The notes under the pieces are model-generated. The model saw only the letters and a program-made list of their open reading frames with translations, was not told the DNA's origin and ran no database searches. From Candidatus Desulfatibia vada (GTDB lineage: Bacteria > Desulfobacterota > Desulfobacteria > Desulfobacterales > UBA11574), in assembly GCA_014383215.1 (NCBI GenBank), contig JACNIG010000140.1, positions 1 through 36,466 of the forward strand: a stretch of DNA of 36,466 nt, in the 5' to 3' direction. Below are positions 9,711 through 18,581 of this stretch, one piece after another (within the stretch, counting starts at the first letter, position 1; each line of letters opens with the position of its first letter). A program made the position numbers and the translations under genes.

Positions 9711-11444
9711 TCACAACAAATGAGGTGTCTCCGGCAAAGTTACCATAAAAACAGTGCCTTTGCCCGACTCTGATGCAACTTCTATTTGGCCGTCATACAG
9801 TTGAACCAGCCTTTTAACGACACCCAATCCGAGCCCTGTACCAGACTTAGGTTTAGTGGAAAAGAAAGGTTCGAAAATTTCATTCAGATGATCTGGTTGT
9901 ATACCTGCGCCGTTATCCTGAACTTTTATAATGATCGTATTTTTATCTTTATGGTTTCGTTTTTCAAGCAAGACATTAATTTCACCACAGTCAGTCTCTA
10001 TTTCAGAAATAGCATCCTTGGCATTTAGTATCAGATTGCTGAAAATTGAATTCATATGAGTCTCGTCGGCAACTACAACAGCCCTTTCCGCTCCAGTCAC
10101 GGAGTACTTGATGCCAATTTTTTCAAAATCCTGACTAAAACGCTGTTCATATTCGTTAAGCAGCTCAACCAGCTCTACAGGTGTATCTCCGGCCTTAATT
10201 TCAGACATCTTGGCATAATCACGAATCTGGCTGGTTATGGATTGACCTCTGTCAAGATCCTTTGATACACTGGAAAGGGTCACATTTATATGATATGCTA
10301 TGTTTGCGATAGTCTTGAGTTCCGGTATGAAGTCTTGAACGATTTTTTCTTTTGGAATGTTATATTCTTCGTGTATCCGGGAGACAGACTTTAAAAGGGC
10401 GGTGGCAGAATCCTGCAACACGGCCGCACAGGATTTATCCATGTTGTTATAATTGAGAGCGGTTTTTAACTCAAGCTGCGCACCGGTCAGAGCATTGCGC
10501 ATTTCATGGGCGAACCCGCCGGTAATGCGATGCTCAACAGATTTCTTTTCGGCCTCGACAAGTTTTGCCTGGGTTTCTTTTAGTTTAGCGGTGCGGTCGT
10601 TAATGATTCCTTCCTGGCTTAACGACAAATAGTTTAAAATCAGATTGTCATAATCTCTGGCTGTTATGTATTCAGGATCAATCATACTGTGGCAGAAGAT
10701 CATGAACCTTCTAAATTTATAATGATGGGTCCAATGCAATTCAAAAATACAGTCATCTCCCCCTTTATTGACACATTCGGTTTCTATGACAACAAGGTCA
10801 TAGGCCCCTGTGAACTTTCCCATTCCGGTATAAATGCCGGCGTTCCAGTCACACACATGCTGGGATATTTTACCCTTGTATTCATCCTTATAATTGAGCT
10901 TTACTCTTGAAAATCCCCTTCTGTATTCTATCAGGTTCGGGTCTTTGAGTTTATTAAGCTTCTTATTAATTGGAATTAAAATTTTTAACAGTTTTTTGGG
11001 CGAAAATATTCTGAGTAATTGAAAACGCTTTGGCTGTGCTGCTTCCAGCATGCGATAACCGGCGATGATTCCGGCCTGGAACAATGGGCGATAACCTCCA
11101 ATTGCCTGAGAGGCGTTTTCAAATAATTGCAGGGAAAATTCATTGCTGTGCCAGTATCGGTCATCTTTGAGGTGTTCTTCTTTGACCGGATAAGCCAAGC
11201 CGGCATCATCGGGATCTGAAATTAAATATTCAGGATTGTCTACCAATCCATCAATCAATTTTAGGACTGCTGCCCGTCCCGAGAGACCGCTTGGAAAGAT
11301 GGGGGTGGTCTCGATATAATTGAAAAGCTGCGCCCAGTTTTTACAACAAACTTCTTTGAGCATCGGGTTTGTGTGAGACGCAGTCATATCGATCTCCGGA
11401 GAAGAATTTCTCCTCTTCGTGGTTGATGTTTTCGTAAAAAACAA
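9711..11444 (-). CDS. Histidine kinase with N-terminal V4R-like sensor domain
   Basis: CDWNAGIYTGMGKFTGAYDLVVIETECVNKGGDDCIFELHW; H-box GGFAHEMRNALTG; NLILNAKDAI; GTGLGLGVVKRLVQLYDG. Confidence 0.88.
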   Translation of the reverse strand: MFFTKTSTTKRRNSSPEIDMTASHTNPMLKEVCCKNWAQLFNYIETTPIFPSGLSGRAAVLKLIDGLVDNPEYLISDPDDAGLAYPVKEEHLKDDRYWHSNEFSLQLFENASQAIGGYRPLFQAGIIAGYRMLEAAQPKRFQLLRIFSPKKLLKILIPINKKLNKLKDPNLIEYRRGFSRVKLNYKDEYKGKISQHVCDWNAGIYTGMGKFTGAYDLVVIETECVNKGGDDCIFELHWTHHYKFRRFMIFCHSMIDPEYITARDYDNLILNYLSLSQEGIINDRTAKLKETQAKLVEAEKKSVEHRITGGFAHEMRNALTGAQLELKTALNYNNMDKSCAAVLQDSATALLKSVSRIHEEYNIPKEKIVQDFIPELKTIANIAYHINVTLSSVSKDLDRGQSITSQIRDYAKMSEIKAGDTPVELVELLNEYEQRFSQDFEKIGIKYSVTGAERAVVVADETHMNSIFSNLILNAKDAISEIETDCGEINVLLEKRNHKDKNTIIIKVQDNGAGIQPDHLNEIFEPFFSTKPKSGTGLGLGVVKRLVQLYDGQIEVASESGKGTVFMVTLPETPHLL

Positions 11445-11472
11445 AAGTCTTGTTTATTGAAAACGCTGCGGC

Positions 11473-12666
11473 TTAAGCTGTCGTCGCCGTTGATTTTTCC
11501 AGATATCGCTTAAGGACTTGACCAAAGAGGCGGGTCCCTATATCCAGGACGGTTTCGTCAAAGTCAAAATACGGCGAGTGCAGACCATGCTGCATTCCCT
11601 TACCAGGATCGTGGCAACCAAGCCCTACCATTATACCGCCCCACTTGTTGCAAAAATAAGCAAAATCCTCGGCTCCCATTCTGGGTAGCAGAGAATGGAC
11701 ATGGTCTCCGCCCAGCACTTCTGTGGCAACATCCTGTGTGTGCTTTACAAGCTTGGGATCATTAACCAGTACCGGATATCCCGGAGTAATCTGAAGGGTT
11801 GCGGTAACATCGTGCGCCACTTCCACACCTTTTACCATTTGCTGAAATCGCACGACAATCTTTTCCCGTATTTCAGGGCTCAAGGTTCTTAGAGTCCCTT
11901 CCAGAAATGCTTTCTCGGGTATGATGTTTGATGTTGTTCCGGCCTCAAAGCGTCCAATGGTGAGTACGGCACTGTCGAGTGGCGGCAGCTCCCTGCTGAT
12001 GAGAGTTTGAAGTTGGGTTACCAAATGCGCTCCCGCAACAATGGGATCTTTACATTGATGGGGGTGGGCACCGTGACCGCCCCTGCCTTGCAGCTGTATG
12101 GTGAAGGTATCTGTGGCAGCGTTGCTTATTTTTGGAGCTATACCGATATCACCTGCAGCGAGTTCAGGATAAAGGTGGCAGGCAAAAGCGGCTTCTACGG
12201 GCAGCGAATCAAAAATACCGGTATTAAGCATGGCCTTTGCACCTGCGCCACCTTCTTCCGCAGGTTGAAAGATAAAGAGAATCTCCCCCGCTCCTTTCTG
12301 AGGCCAGTCCTTTTCCAGCATCCATCGAATCACCCCCAGGGCGATAGTCATATGACCGTCGTGGCCGCAAGCATGCATGCAGCCGTGGTGTTCGGATTTA
12401 TAAGGGGTTTCATGGGCCTCTTCCAAGGGCAAGGCATCCATGTCGCATCGAAAGGCCACGACCGGTCCGCTGCGTTGGGCGCTGAGTTTTGCCACTATAC
12501 CGGTTTTTCCGATACCTGCTTGAAAGGGGATGCCGAGAGAGTCAAGTACTTCACAAATTTTAGCGGCGGTCTTTTCTTCCCTGTAGGCCGGTTCGGGGAA
12601 TCGGTGAAACCAGCGGCGCAGTTCCACCAACCAATCGAAAAAATCCCCCGGCAATTTACTGGACAT
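11473..12666 (-). CDS. M20 family metallopeptidase/amidohydrolase (hippurate hydrolase / N-acyl-amino acid hydrolase-like)
   Basis: RRWFHRFPEPAYREEKT, RCDMDALPL, HACGHDGHMT, FQPAEEGGAGA, GRGGHGAHPH, MGAEDFAYF. Confidence 0.93.
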   Translation of the reverse strand: MSSKLPGDFFDWLVELRRWFHRFPEPAYREEKTAAKICEVLDSLGIPFQAGIGKTGIVAKLSAQRSGPVVAFRCDMDALPLEEAHETPYKSEHHGCMHACGHDGHMTIALGVIRWMLEKDWPQKGAGEILFIFQPAEEGGAGAKAMLNTGIFDSLPVEAAFACHLYPELAAGDIGIAPKISNAATDTFTIQLQGRGGHGAHPHQCKDPIVAGAHLVTQLQTLISRELPPLDSAVLTIGRFEAGTTSNIIPEKAFLEGTLRTLSPEIREKIVVRFQQMVKGVEVAHDVTATLQITPGYPVLVNDPKLVKHTQDVATEVLGGDHVHSLLPRMGAEDFAYFCNKWGGIMVGLGCHDPGKGMQHGLHSPYFDFDETVLDIGTRLFGQVLKRYLEKSTATTA

Positions 12667-12761
12667 TCCTACCTCTCCTAACCCGATTCATCATATTAGA
12701 ACGATAACTCACCGCCCATTCGCTGCGCTCATTAGAGCCGCAGAGGTTATCTATTTTGTTG

Positions 12762-12802
12762 TTTTGCCGTTGACCCCGCTTTTAGCGGGATCAACGGCAA
12801 AA
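12762..12802. terminator. Strong hairpin TTTTGCCGTTGA-C-CCCGCT-TTT-AGCGGG-A-TCAACGGCAAAA, downstream of the UbiA-family gene
   Basis: 12 + 6 bp arms with a single internal mismatch, located between two minus-strand genes. Confidence 0.5.
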
Positions 12803-12909
12803 GAAAAGTAACTTTTCTTTGCGCTCTGGAGCGCCTTTGCAGTGAAAATGGAAAACGAAATCAAATTACATATTTAAATTCTCCCAGAATTGCTCATGAA
12901 ATATGCGGG

Positions 12910-13809
12910 CTAACGGTTGGCAAAAAGACCGATTGCCAGCAATACAGGGGTTAAAATATTGATGACAACGTTGCGGCCCATATACGGTATCAGTTTTGGT
13001 ATATCATCGGCATGACGGGCCACGCCTTGCACGGTTGTTACTGCCAGAAAAATTGAAGCAAGGGCCACAAGGCTACCCAGGGGAAGGACTCCGGCAAGAT
13101 ATCCGAGAATGATCGACCCATATGCAGCGGCAAGAAATGCGCTATAAACCTTAACGCTGGCCTTTTTGCCGATGACAATCGGCAAATGGCATCTGCCGAT
13201 TTTTTTATCGGCTTCAACATCCGGAAACTGGTTTAAAAGCAAAAGGTCACTCACAAGAAAAAACGGAACCAAAGAGGCGTTAAATGAAGTCCAGGAGTAA
13301 GCACCGGTCAGAACAAAATCGGTGCCCATCACCATTAAGGGACCGAATCCCAGCCCTGGAGCGATCAAACACAAGAAAGGGTTGCGGGTAAACCATTTTG
13401 TATAAGCGACAATAGTAATCAGGCCGAGTATACCCAGAGGCAAAAGCCACAGCCCTCTGATATACACAAAATATATCCCGGCAAAGGCTGTAATCGCCAG
13501 GCATACAAGGCCGGAAATTAAAGCTACATGGGCTTTGTCAGGTCTGGCGGGCAAAGTCCCGCTGCCGCCGCTGAAGGGAGTTCGACGGGTATTGAAGTCA
13601 AGGCCGCTCCTAAAATCGTCATATTCATTGAGAGCGTTGACACTGATATGAGCGCTAACAGCGCCGATCAGGGCGATGAGAAGATAAAAAAGATTTATTT
13701 CACTGCCGGACCATGCTGCCGTGGCTGCGCCAAGGGCAACACATGCCGGAGGTAAAACGAGAAAGGGCAGCCGCATGGGGCCGAATATTATCGCTCTGTC
13801 AGCTTCCAT
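12910..13809 (-). CDS. UbiA-family (MenA-like) prenyltransferase
   Basis: Multiple TM segments; NALNEYDDFRSGLD and NQFPDVEADKKIGR prenyl-diphosphate-binding motifs. Confidence 0.85.
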   Translation of the reverse strand: MEADRAIIFGPMRLPFLVLPPACVALGAATAAWSGSEINLFYLLIALIGAVSAHISVNALNEYDDFRSGLDFNTRRTPFSGGSGTLPARPDKAHVALISGLVCLAITAFAGIYFVYIRGLWLLPLGILGLITIVAYTKWFTRNPFLCLIAPGLGFGPLMVMGTDFVLTGAYSWTSFNASLVPFFLVSDLLLLNQFPDVEADKKIGRCHLPIVIGKKASVKVYSAFLAAAYGSIILGYLAGVLPLGSLVALASIFLAVTTVQGVARHADDIPKLIPYMGRNVVINILTPVLLAIGLFANR

Positions 13810-14247
13810 TCGTGACTTTTTACGAGATCATTAAGGTTGACTATAATGTATTTGATTCAATCTGTTTTGCCGCGCACTATATGATGAAAACATTAAAACT
13901 TCAAGCTAAATTCAATAAACTCGAGGATCCGTCCTGCAACAAAAAGGTTGTTGATTTGCCTTTTAAAAGACATTATTCTACCTTAAGTACAGATCTCGTA
14001 AATAATGATAGATGATACGGTGATTTTTTGGACAAAACGCTCCATCTCTAATCAAAAAGTTGGGTTCAAAGGTTCAACGTTCAAAGATTCAAGGTTCAGT
14101 TTAAATCTGAACCGTGCCCAATAATAATGTAACCCTGAACGGGGAACTGTGAACCTGTGAACGCCTACTAAAGGTCTATGGTCAATTATATAAGATAAAT
14201 AACGAGGTCTGAATTAGGTGTACCCGATCCGGGATAGGAGTCGCACC

Positions 14248-15003
14248 ATGAAAAGATCCTTCCTTATTGTTTTGATCTTCACACTTTGTCCTGTGCTCCT
14301 TATATCCGCAAGGCCGGGAGATACTCCCAAATACCAGCAGGCCATAAAAAAAATGGTCGATTATCAGATACGTATGCGCGGCATTACCAATCAAAAAGTC
14401 CTCAGTGCCATGACCATCGTTCCCCGGCATCTTTTTGTACCCGCAGAGCTTGTCAACCGGGCATACGATGACCATCCTCTTCCTATCGGCCAGGGGCAGA
14501 CTATTTCACAACCCTATATCGTCGCTCTCATGACGGAAAGCCTGCAGTTAAAAGGAGGTGAGCGCGTTCTGGAAATCGGTACCGGTTCCGGTTATCAAGC
14601 TGCAATTCTTGCCAAGGTCGCCAAAGAAGTCTACACCATCGAAATCAAGGAAAAACTTTTCAAAAAGGCCGATAAATTATTGCAGTCAATGGGTTTTAAT
14701 AACGTCCAAACCCACCATGGCGACGGCTACTTCGGCTGGGCTGAAGCAGCACCCTTTGACTGCATCATGATCACCGCCGCCGTCGACCACATTCCGCCGC
14801 CTCTTCTTAAGCAGCTTAAAGACCGCGGAAGGCTTATTCTGCCCCTGGGCAACCCATTTGCCTATCAAAACCTTTCCCTTGTAACCAAAAACAAAGAAGA
14901 CTATTCCCTCCGGCAAATCACCGGCGTCCTCTTCGTCCCCATGACCGGCCACGCCCTCAGCCCGAATTCCTCATCAAAAACATTTCGGAAAGATTTCCCA
15001 TGA
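14248..15003 (+). CDS. pcm: Protein-L-isoaspartate O-methyltransferase family protein with N-terminal signal sequence
   Basis: PRHLFVP, DDHPLPIGQGQTISQPYIVALMTE, VLEIGTGSGYQAAILA; hydrophobic N-terminus MKRSFLIVLIFTLCPVLLISA; ATG preceded by GGATAGGAG. Confidence 0.9.
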   Translation: MKRSFLIVLIFTLCPVLLISARPGDTPKYQQAIKKMVDYQIRMRGITNQKVLSAMTIVPRHLFVPAELVNRAYDDHPLPIGQGQTISQPYIVALMTESLQLKGGERVLEIGTGSGYQAAILAKVAKEVYTIEIKEKLFKKADKLLQSMGFNNVQTHHGDGYFGWAEAAPFDCIMITAAVDHIPPPLLKQLKDRGRLILPLGNPFAYQNLSLVTKNKEDYSLRQITGVLFVPMTGHALSPNSSSKTFRKDFP

Positions 15004-17393
15004 TTTTTATAGCTGTTTTTCTGCTTTCACTCTCCGCGCTTACTTTTGAAGTGCTCCTTACAAGGGTTTTCTCTATTGCGCAATGGAACCATCTTTCCTT
15101 TATGGTCATCAGTATTGCCCTCTTTGGATTTGCAGCCAGTGGCACTTTTCTGAATATCCTGAATACACGTCAACAAGACTGGGGCGAAAGATTTACCGCT
15201 GTCGATTGGATAAAAGCCGTCATTATTCTCTATAGTGTCAGCGCAATCGCTGCATTTATCGTTCTGAATCAAATTCCACTCGATTATTTCAGGCTGCCCT
15301 TGGAGCCGGTTCAGACGCTTTATCTGCTGATCGCCTACCTTCTTTTGGCGCTGCCGTTCTTCTTCACCGGACTCATTGTCTCGGTTGCTTATGCTTATAT
15401 CCCGGAGAAAACCGGTCTTGTTTACTGTGCCAGCATGGCCGGTTCGGCCTGTGGTGCGATTCTTCCGATTGCACTTCTTCCCTTGTTCGGCGAAGGCAGG
15501 CTTATCATCTTTACGGCCCTCATCCCTTTGATAATTGTGTTTTGGACAGAATCTGAGCCTGCCGCAAAACATATTTCAGCTGCAAGCATCTTTCGCAAGA
15601 AACGATTCATTATGCAGGCATCCGGTCTTGGAATTTTTCTGCTTGCCGGCCTGATCACTGTAGCCGCCGGCAACCTGATCCAAATAAAACCTTCGCCGTA
15701 CAAAGCCGTCAGCCAAATGCTCCAGTTCCCCGACACCCGGATAACCGCAACCACTGCCGGCATAAGGGGCAGAATCGACAGCGTTAAAAGCCCCTATCTT
15801 CGCTTCGCACCGGGATTGAGCCTTAAATATGCCAATACGCTCCCCAGCCAGTGGGTGACCTTAAAAGACGGAGACGAGCCTTTTGTTTTTTATAATCTGC
15901 TGCATCCGGCACAGGCACGATTTGCCAATTTCACACTTCCCTACGCAGGATATCTGCTGGCCCCCGAGCCCGAAAATATTCTCCTCATCCAGCACGGCGG
16001 CGGAGGCCTGAGTATTCCCTGCGCCATGGCCGCCGGCGCCGAAGAAATTACCATCGTTCAAGAGCATCCTCAAATTGCCCGCCTGGTTCGAGACCACTAC
16101 GGAGTTTTTGTAGTAAACCAACATCCCCGCACCTTTCTGGCCCGATCAGATAAACACTTTAGGATTATCCATGTGGAAAGCTGGGGAACCTCCCTTCCCG
16201 GTTCAGCCGCCCTTGCTCAAGAATACCTGTTTACCGTCGAATCGTTCACACAATACCTGAACCACTTGAAAGAAAACGGAATTCTTATCATCGCGCGCAA
16301 ACTACTTCTTCCACCGGCAGATTCAATCCGTATGTGGGCGGCAGCATATGAAAGTCTCAGATCTATCGGAATCGAGAAGCCTGAACACCATATCGCTATG
16401 CTGCGTAACTGGAGTACTTTTACCCTGATTGTTTCGGTCCATCCTCTGTCCGATAATAAAGTGCTTAAAGAGTTTGCCCGGAATCGTAATTTTGACCTGG
16501 TGCACCTTCAAGGCCTTGTCCGCAGCGAGGCCAACCGATTCAATATATTTGAGGCGCCTTTTCATTTCCTTGAAATCAAACGTCTGGCTGAAGCCTACCG
16601 CCTGGGAACGGCAAAAGACTACTTTAAAACATATCCTTTGGACGTCGCTCCTCAGACCGACAACCGCCCTTTTCCCGGTAGATTTCTCAAATGGCTCCAA
16701 TTAAAAGCGCTTTACAAAATTACAGGGAGCAGATTTTATTCTCTCTTTATGTCCGGTGAAATCGTCGTTGCCGTTGTCTTTGTCGAAGCATTGGTGGTTG
16801 CGGCCCTTCTGCTGGTGCTTCCGCTGATTGCAATTGGTAAAGGAAGCCCCAAGCCTTCCTTTACCAATTGCCTTTACTTTTTAGCAGTCGGCGCAGGCTT
16901 CATGTTTGTCGAACTCTTCTTTATAAAAAAATATATCTTTATTTTCGGTGATGCGGTGGTCAGTTTTACGGTGGTGCTCGCCGGGGTTCTGGCTTCTTCC
17001 GGCTTGGGAGGATACTGGTCCCAGAGAATCGATCCACGGAGCCTACGGTTAACCCTGACGGTCTTAATCGCCGTGCTATCCCTTGTTTTTTTCGGCCTTG
17101 ACCTGCTTATCCATCACATAATCGGGCTTTCTATCACCATGCGCTACTTGATTGCATTGCTGCTGCTGGTCCCGGCGGGCCTTTTGGCGGGCCTGCCTTT
17201 CCCTCTGGGTATGCGGTATCTGCTGAAAAGTCCGGGCGAGCGGGCCTATGCCTGGGCGGCTAATGGCTGCGCTTCGGTTTTGGCATCAATTGCCGCCGCC
17301 CAAATCGCGCTCAGTCTGGGTATCCCAACAATTATAGCCTGCGGGATTGCGGCATATATGCTGGCATTTGTCAGCGCGAAAATTGAACCTTAA
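15000..17393 (+). CDS. Polytopic membrane protein with spermidine/spermine synthase-like central domain
   Basis: Many TM helices at both ends; central ILLIQHGGGGLSIPCAMAAGAEEITIVQEHPQIARLV; ATGA overlap with the upstream gene. Confidence 0.75.
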   Translation: MIFIAVFLLSLSALTFEVLLTRVFSIAQWNHLSFMVISIALFGFAASGTFLNILNTRQQDWGERFTAVDWIKAVIILYSVSAIAAFIVLNQIPLDYFRLPLEPVQTLYLLIAYLLLALPFFFTGLIVSVAYAYIPEKTGLVYCASMAGSACGAILPIALLPLFGEGRLIIFTALIPLIIVFWTESEPAAKHISAASIFRKKRFIMQASGLGIFLLAGLITVAAGNLIQIKPSPYKAVSQMLQFPDTRITATTAGIRGRIDSVKSPYLRFAPGLSLKYANTLPSQWVTLKDGDEPFVFYNLLHPAQARFANFTLPYAGYLLAPEPENILLIQHGGGGLSIPCAMAAGAEEITIVQEHPQIARLVRDHYGVFVVNQHPRTFLARSDKHFRIIHVESWGTSLPGSAALAQEYLFTVESFTQYLNHLKENGILIIARKLLLPPADSIRMWAAAYESLRSIGIEKPEHHIAMLRNWSTFTLIVSVHPLSDNKVLKEFARNRNFDLVHLQGLVRSEANRFNIFEAPFHFLEIKRLAEAYRLGTAKDYFKTYPLDVAPQTDNRPFPGRFLKWLQLKALYKITGSRFYSLFMSGEIVVAVVFVEALVVAALLLVLPLIAIGKGSPKPSFTNCLYFLAVGAGFMFVELFFIKKYIFIFGDAVVSFTVVLAGVLASSGLGGYWSQRIDPRSLRLTLTVLIAVLSLVFFGLDLLIHHIIGLSITMRYLIALLLLVPAGLLAGLPFPLGMRYLLKSPGERAYAWAANGCASVLASIAAAQIALSLGIPTIIACGIAAYMLAFVSAKIEP

Positions 17394-17506
17394 AAGCAAA
17401 GCTGATATTGATGGACAAATAAACAAAGATTTGTTAGAGTCGTCTTGGATTTTCCTGAAATATTAGGGTAGTTTTTGGCTCAGCCAAAAAGAAAAGGGAG
17501 ACATAT

Positions 17507-17998
17507 ATGAGTGATATCGATTTGCAAGCAGGCAAAATAAACCATGAAGGTGAATGGCTTGCTGTTGAGGATCTGAAAAGCAAAATACAGGCAAAAATGG
17601 ATGCCGGAGATATGAAATTCTCAAATCTTGCCACGGCCCTGGAAGAGCTCAATGCTGCCATGGAAAATTCACATACAATCGAAACCAAGATCGTTATTCC
17701 CAAGGCTGATTATGAAAAGCTTAAAGAGCTGGGAGGAGAGGACGACGATTTAGGCTGTGTGCGCAAGGCGGTTATGGCATTTTTGGAAATCGATGCCCAG
17801 GCAACACCTGCTTCCGAACGGGCAGCTGCGCCGGAAGAGAAAAAGAAACAGGCCATTAGATGTGCAAAATGTAAAGCAATGATTGAGATCCTTGCTGGTG
17901 AAGTACCGGCAGAGATAAAATGCCCTGAATGCGGCACAACCGGCCGCATAAAAGCTCAAAAAAGCGAAACCCGCCACCAGGATCATTTTCTGGGTTAA
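17507..17998 (+). CDS. Hypothetical protein with C-terminal zinc-ribbon (CxxC...CxxC)
   Basis: IRCAKCKAMIEI...IKCPECGTTGRIK; RBS AAGGGAG. Confidence 0.75.
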   Translation: MSDIDLQAGKINHEGEWLAVEDLKSKIQAKMDAGDMKFSNLATALEELNAAMENSHTIETKIVIPKADYEKLKELGGEDDDLGCVRKAVMAFLEIDAQATPASERAAAPEEKKKQAIRCAKCKAMIEILAGEVPAEIKCPECGTTGRIKAQKSETRHQDHFLG

Positions 17999-18097
17999 CC
18001 CGTATTTTTCACGAGCCGAGTTTTATAACCTCCAAGGCGTAAGTCAGGCTGCTTCGGAATTGTTAATTAAAGGTCCGGACTCGGATTGAGGCCGCCT

Positions 18098-18526
18098 ATG
18101 ATTAAATATTTGTTATCATTTCTGGCGCTGCTTTATGCCTTATCTCCTTATGATATCATCCCGGATTTTGCCATTGGTTGGGGCTGGATCGATGACCTGA
18201 TTGTTGTGTGGCTCTTGTGGCGGTTCTTCAAAGCCTGGCAAAACAAGCAAGCCGGTTACCGTAATTATTACAACCGGCAGTATTCAGAAAAAGAAACAGC
18301 CGGTGCCGATACACAGCCGGATGAATCCCACGGGCCCAAAGACCCTTATATCGTCCTGCAAGTGGAAAGAGACGCTTCCCCTGAACAGATAAAGCGGGCC
18401 TACCGTAACCTCGCCAACAAATACCATCCTGATAAGATTCAACATTTAGGCGAAGAATTTCGCAAACTGGCGGAAAAACGCTTTAAGGAAATCGAAGAGG
18501 CTTACCGGGAGTTGACATCCAAATAG
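18098..18526 (+). CDS. DUF1232-like membrane segment fused to J-domain (DnaJ-like) protein
   Basis: [26 protein letters not shown] then [33 protein letters not shown] (HPD motif). Confidence 0.85.
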   Translation: MIKYLLSFLALLYALSPYDIIPDFAIGWGWIDDLIVVWLLWRFFKAWQNKQAGYRNYYNRQYSEKETAGADTQPDESHGPKDPYIVLQVERDASPEQIKRAYRNLANKYHPDKIQHLGEEFRKLAEKRFKEIEEAYRELTSK

Positions 18527-18581
18527 AATTTTGCAGATATCGCGAACCGAGATACAGTTGACGAACAATAAATAACTTCGG

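Noticed and set aside
12007-12681. Long plus-strand ORF (224 aa) antisense to the M20 gene
   Set aside because: Shadow ORF opposite a strongly supported amidohydrolase; no domain recognised.
17472-17490. Hairpin TTTTTGGC-TCA-GCCAAAAA as a terminator
   Set aside because: Perfect 8-bp stem but followed by A-rich rather than T-rich sequence on the plus strand and adjacent to an RBS; function unclear.
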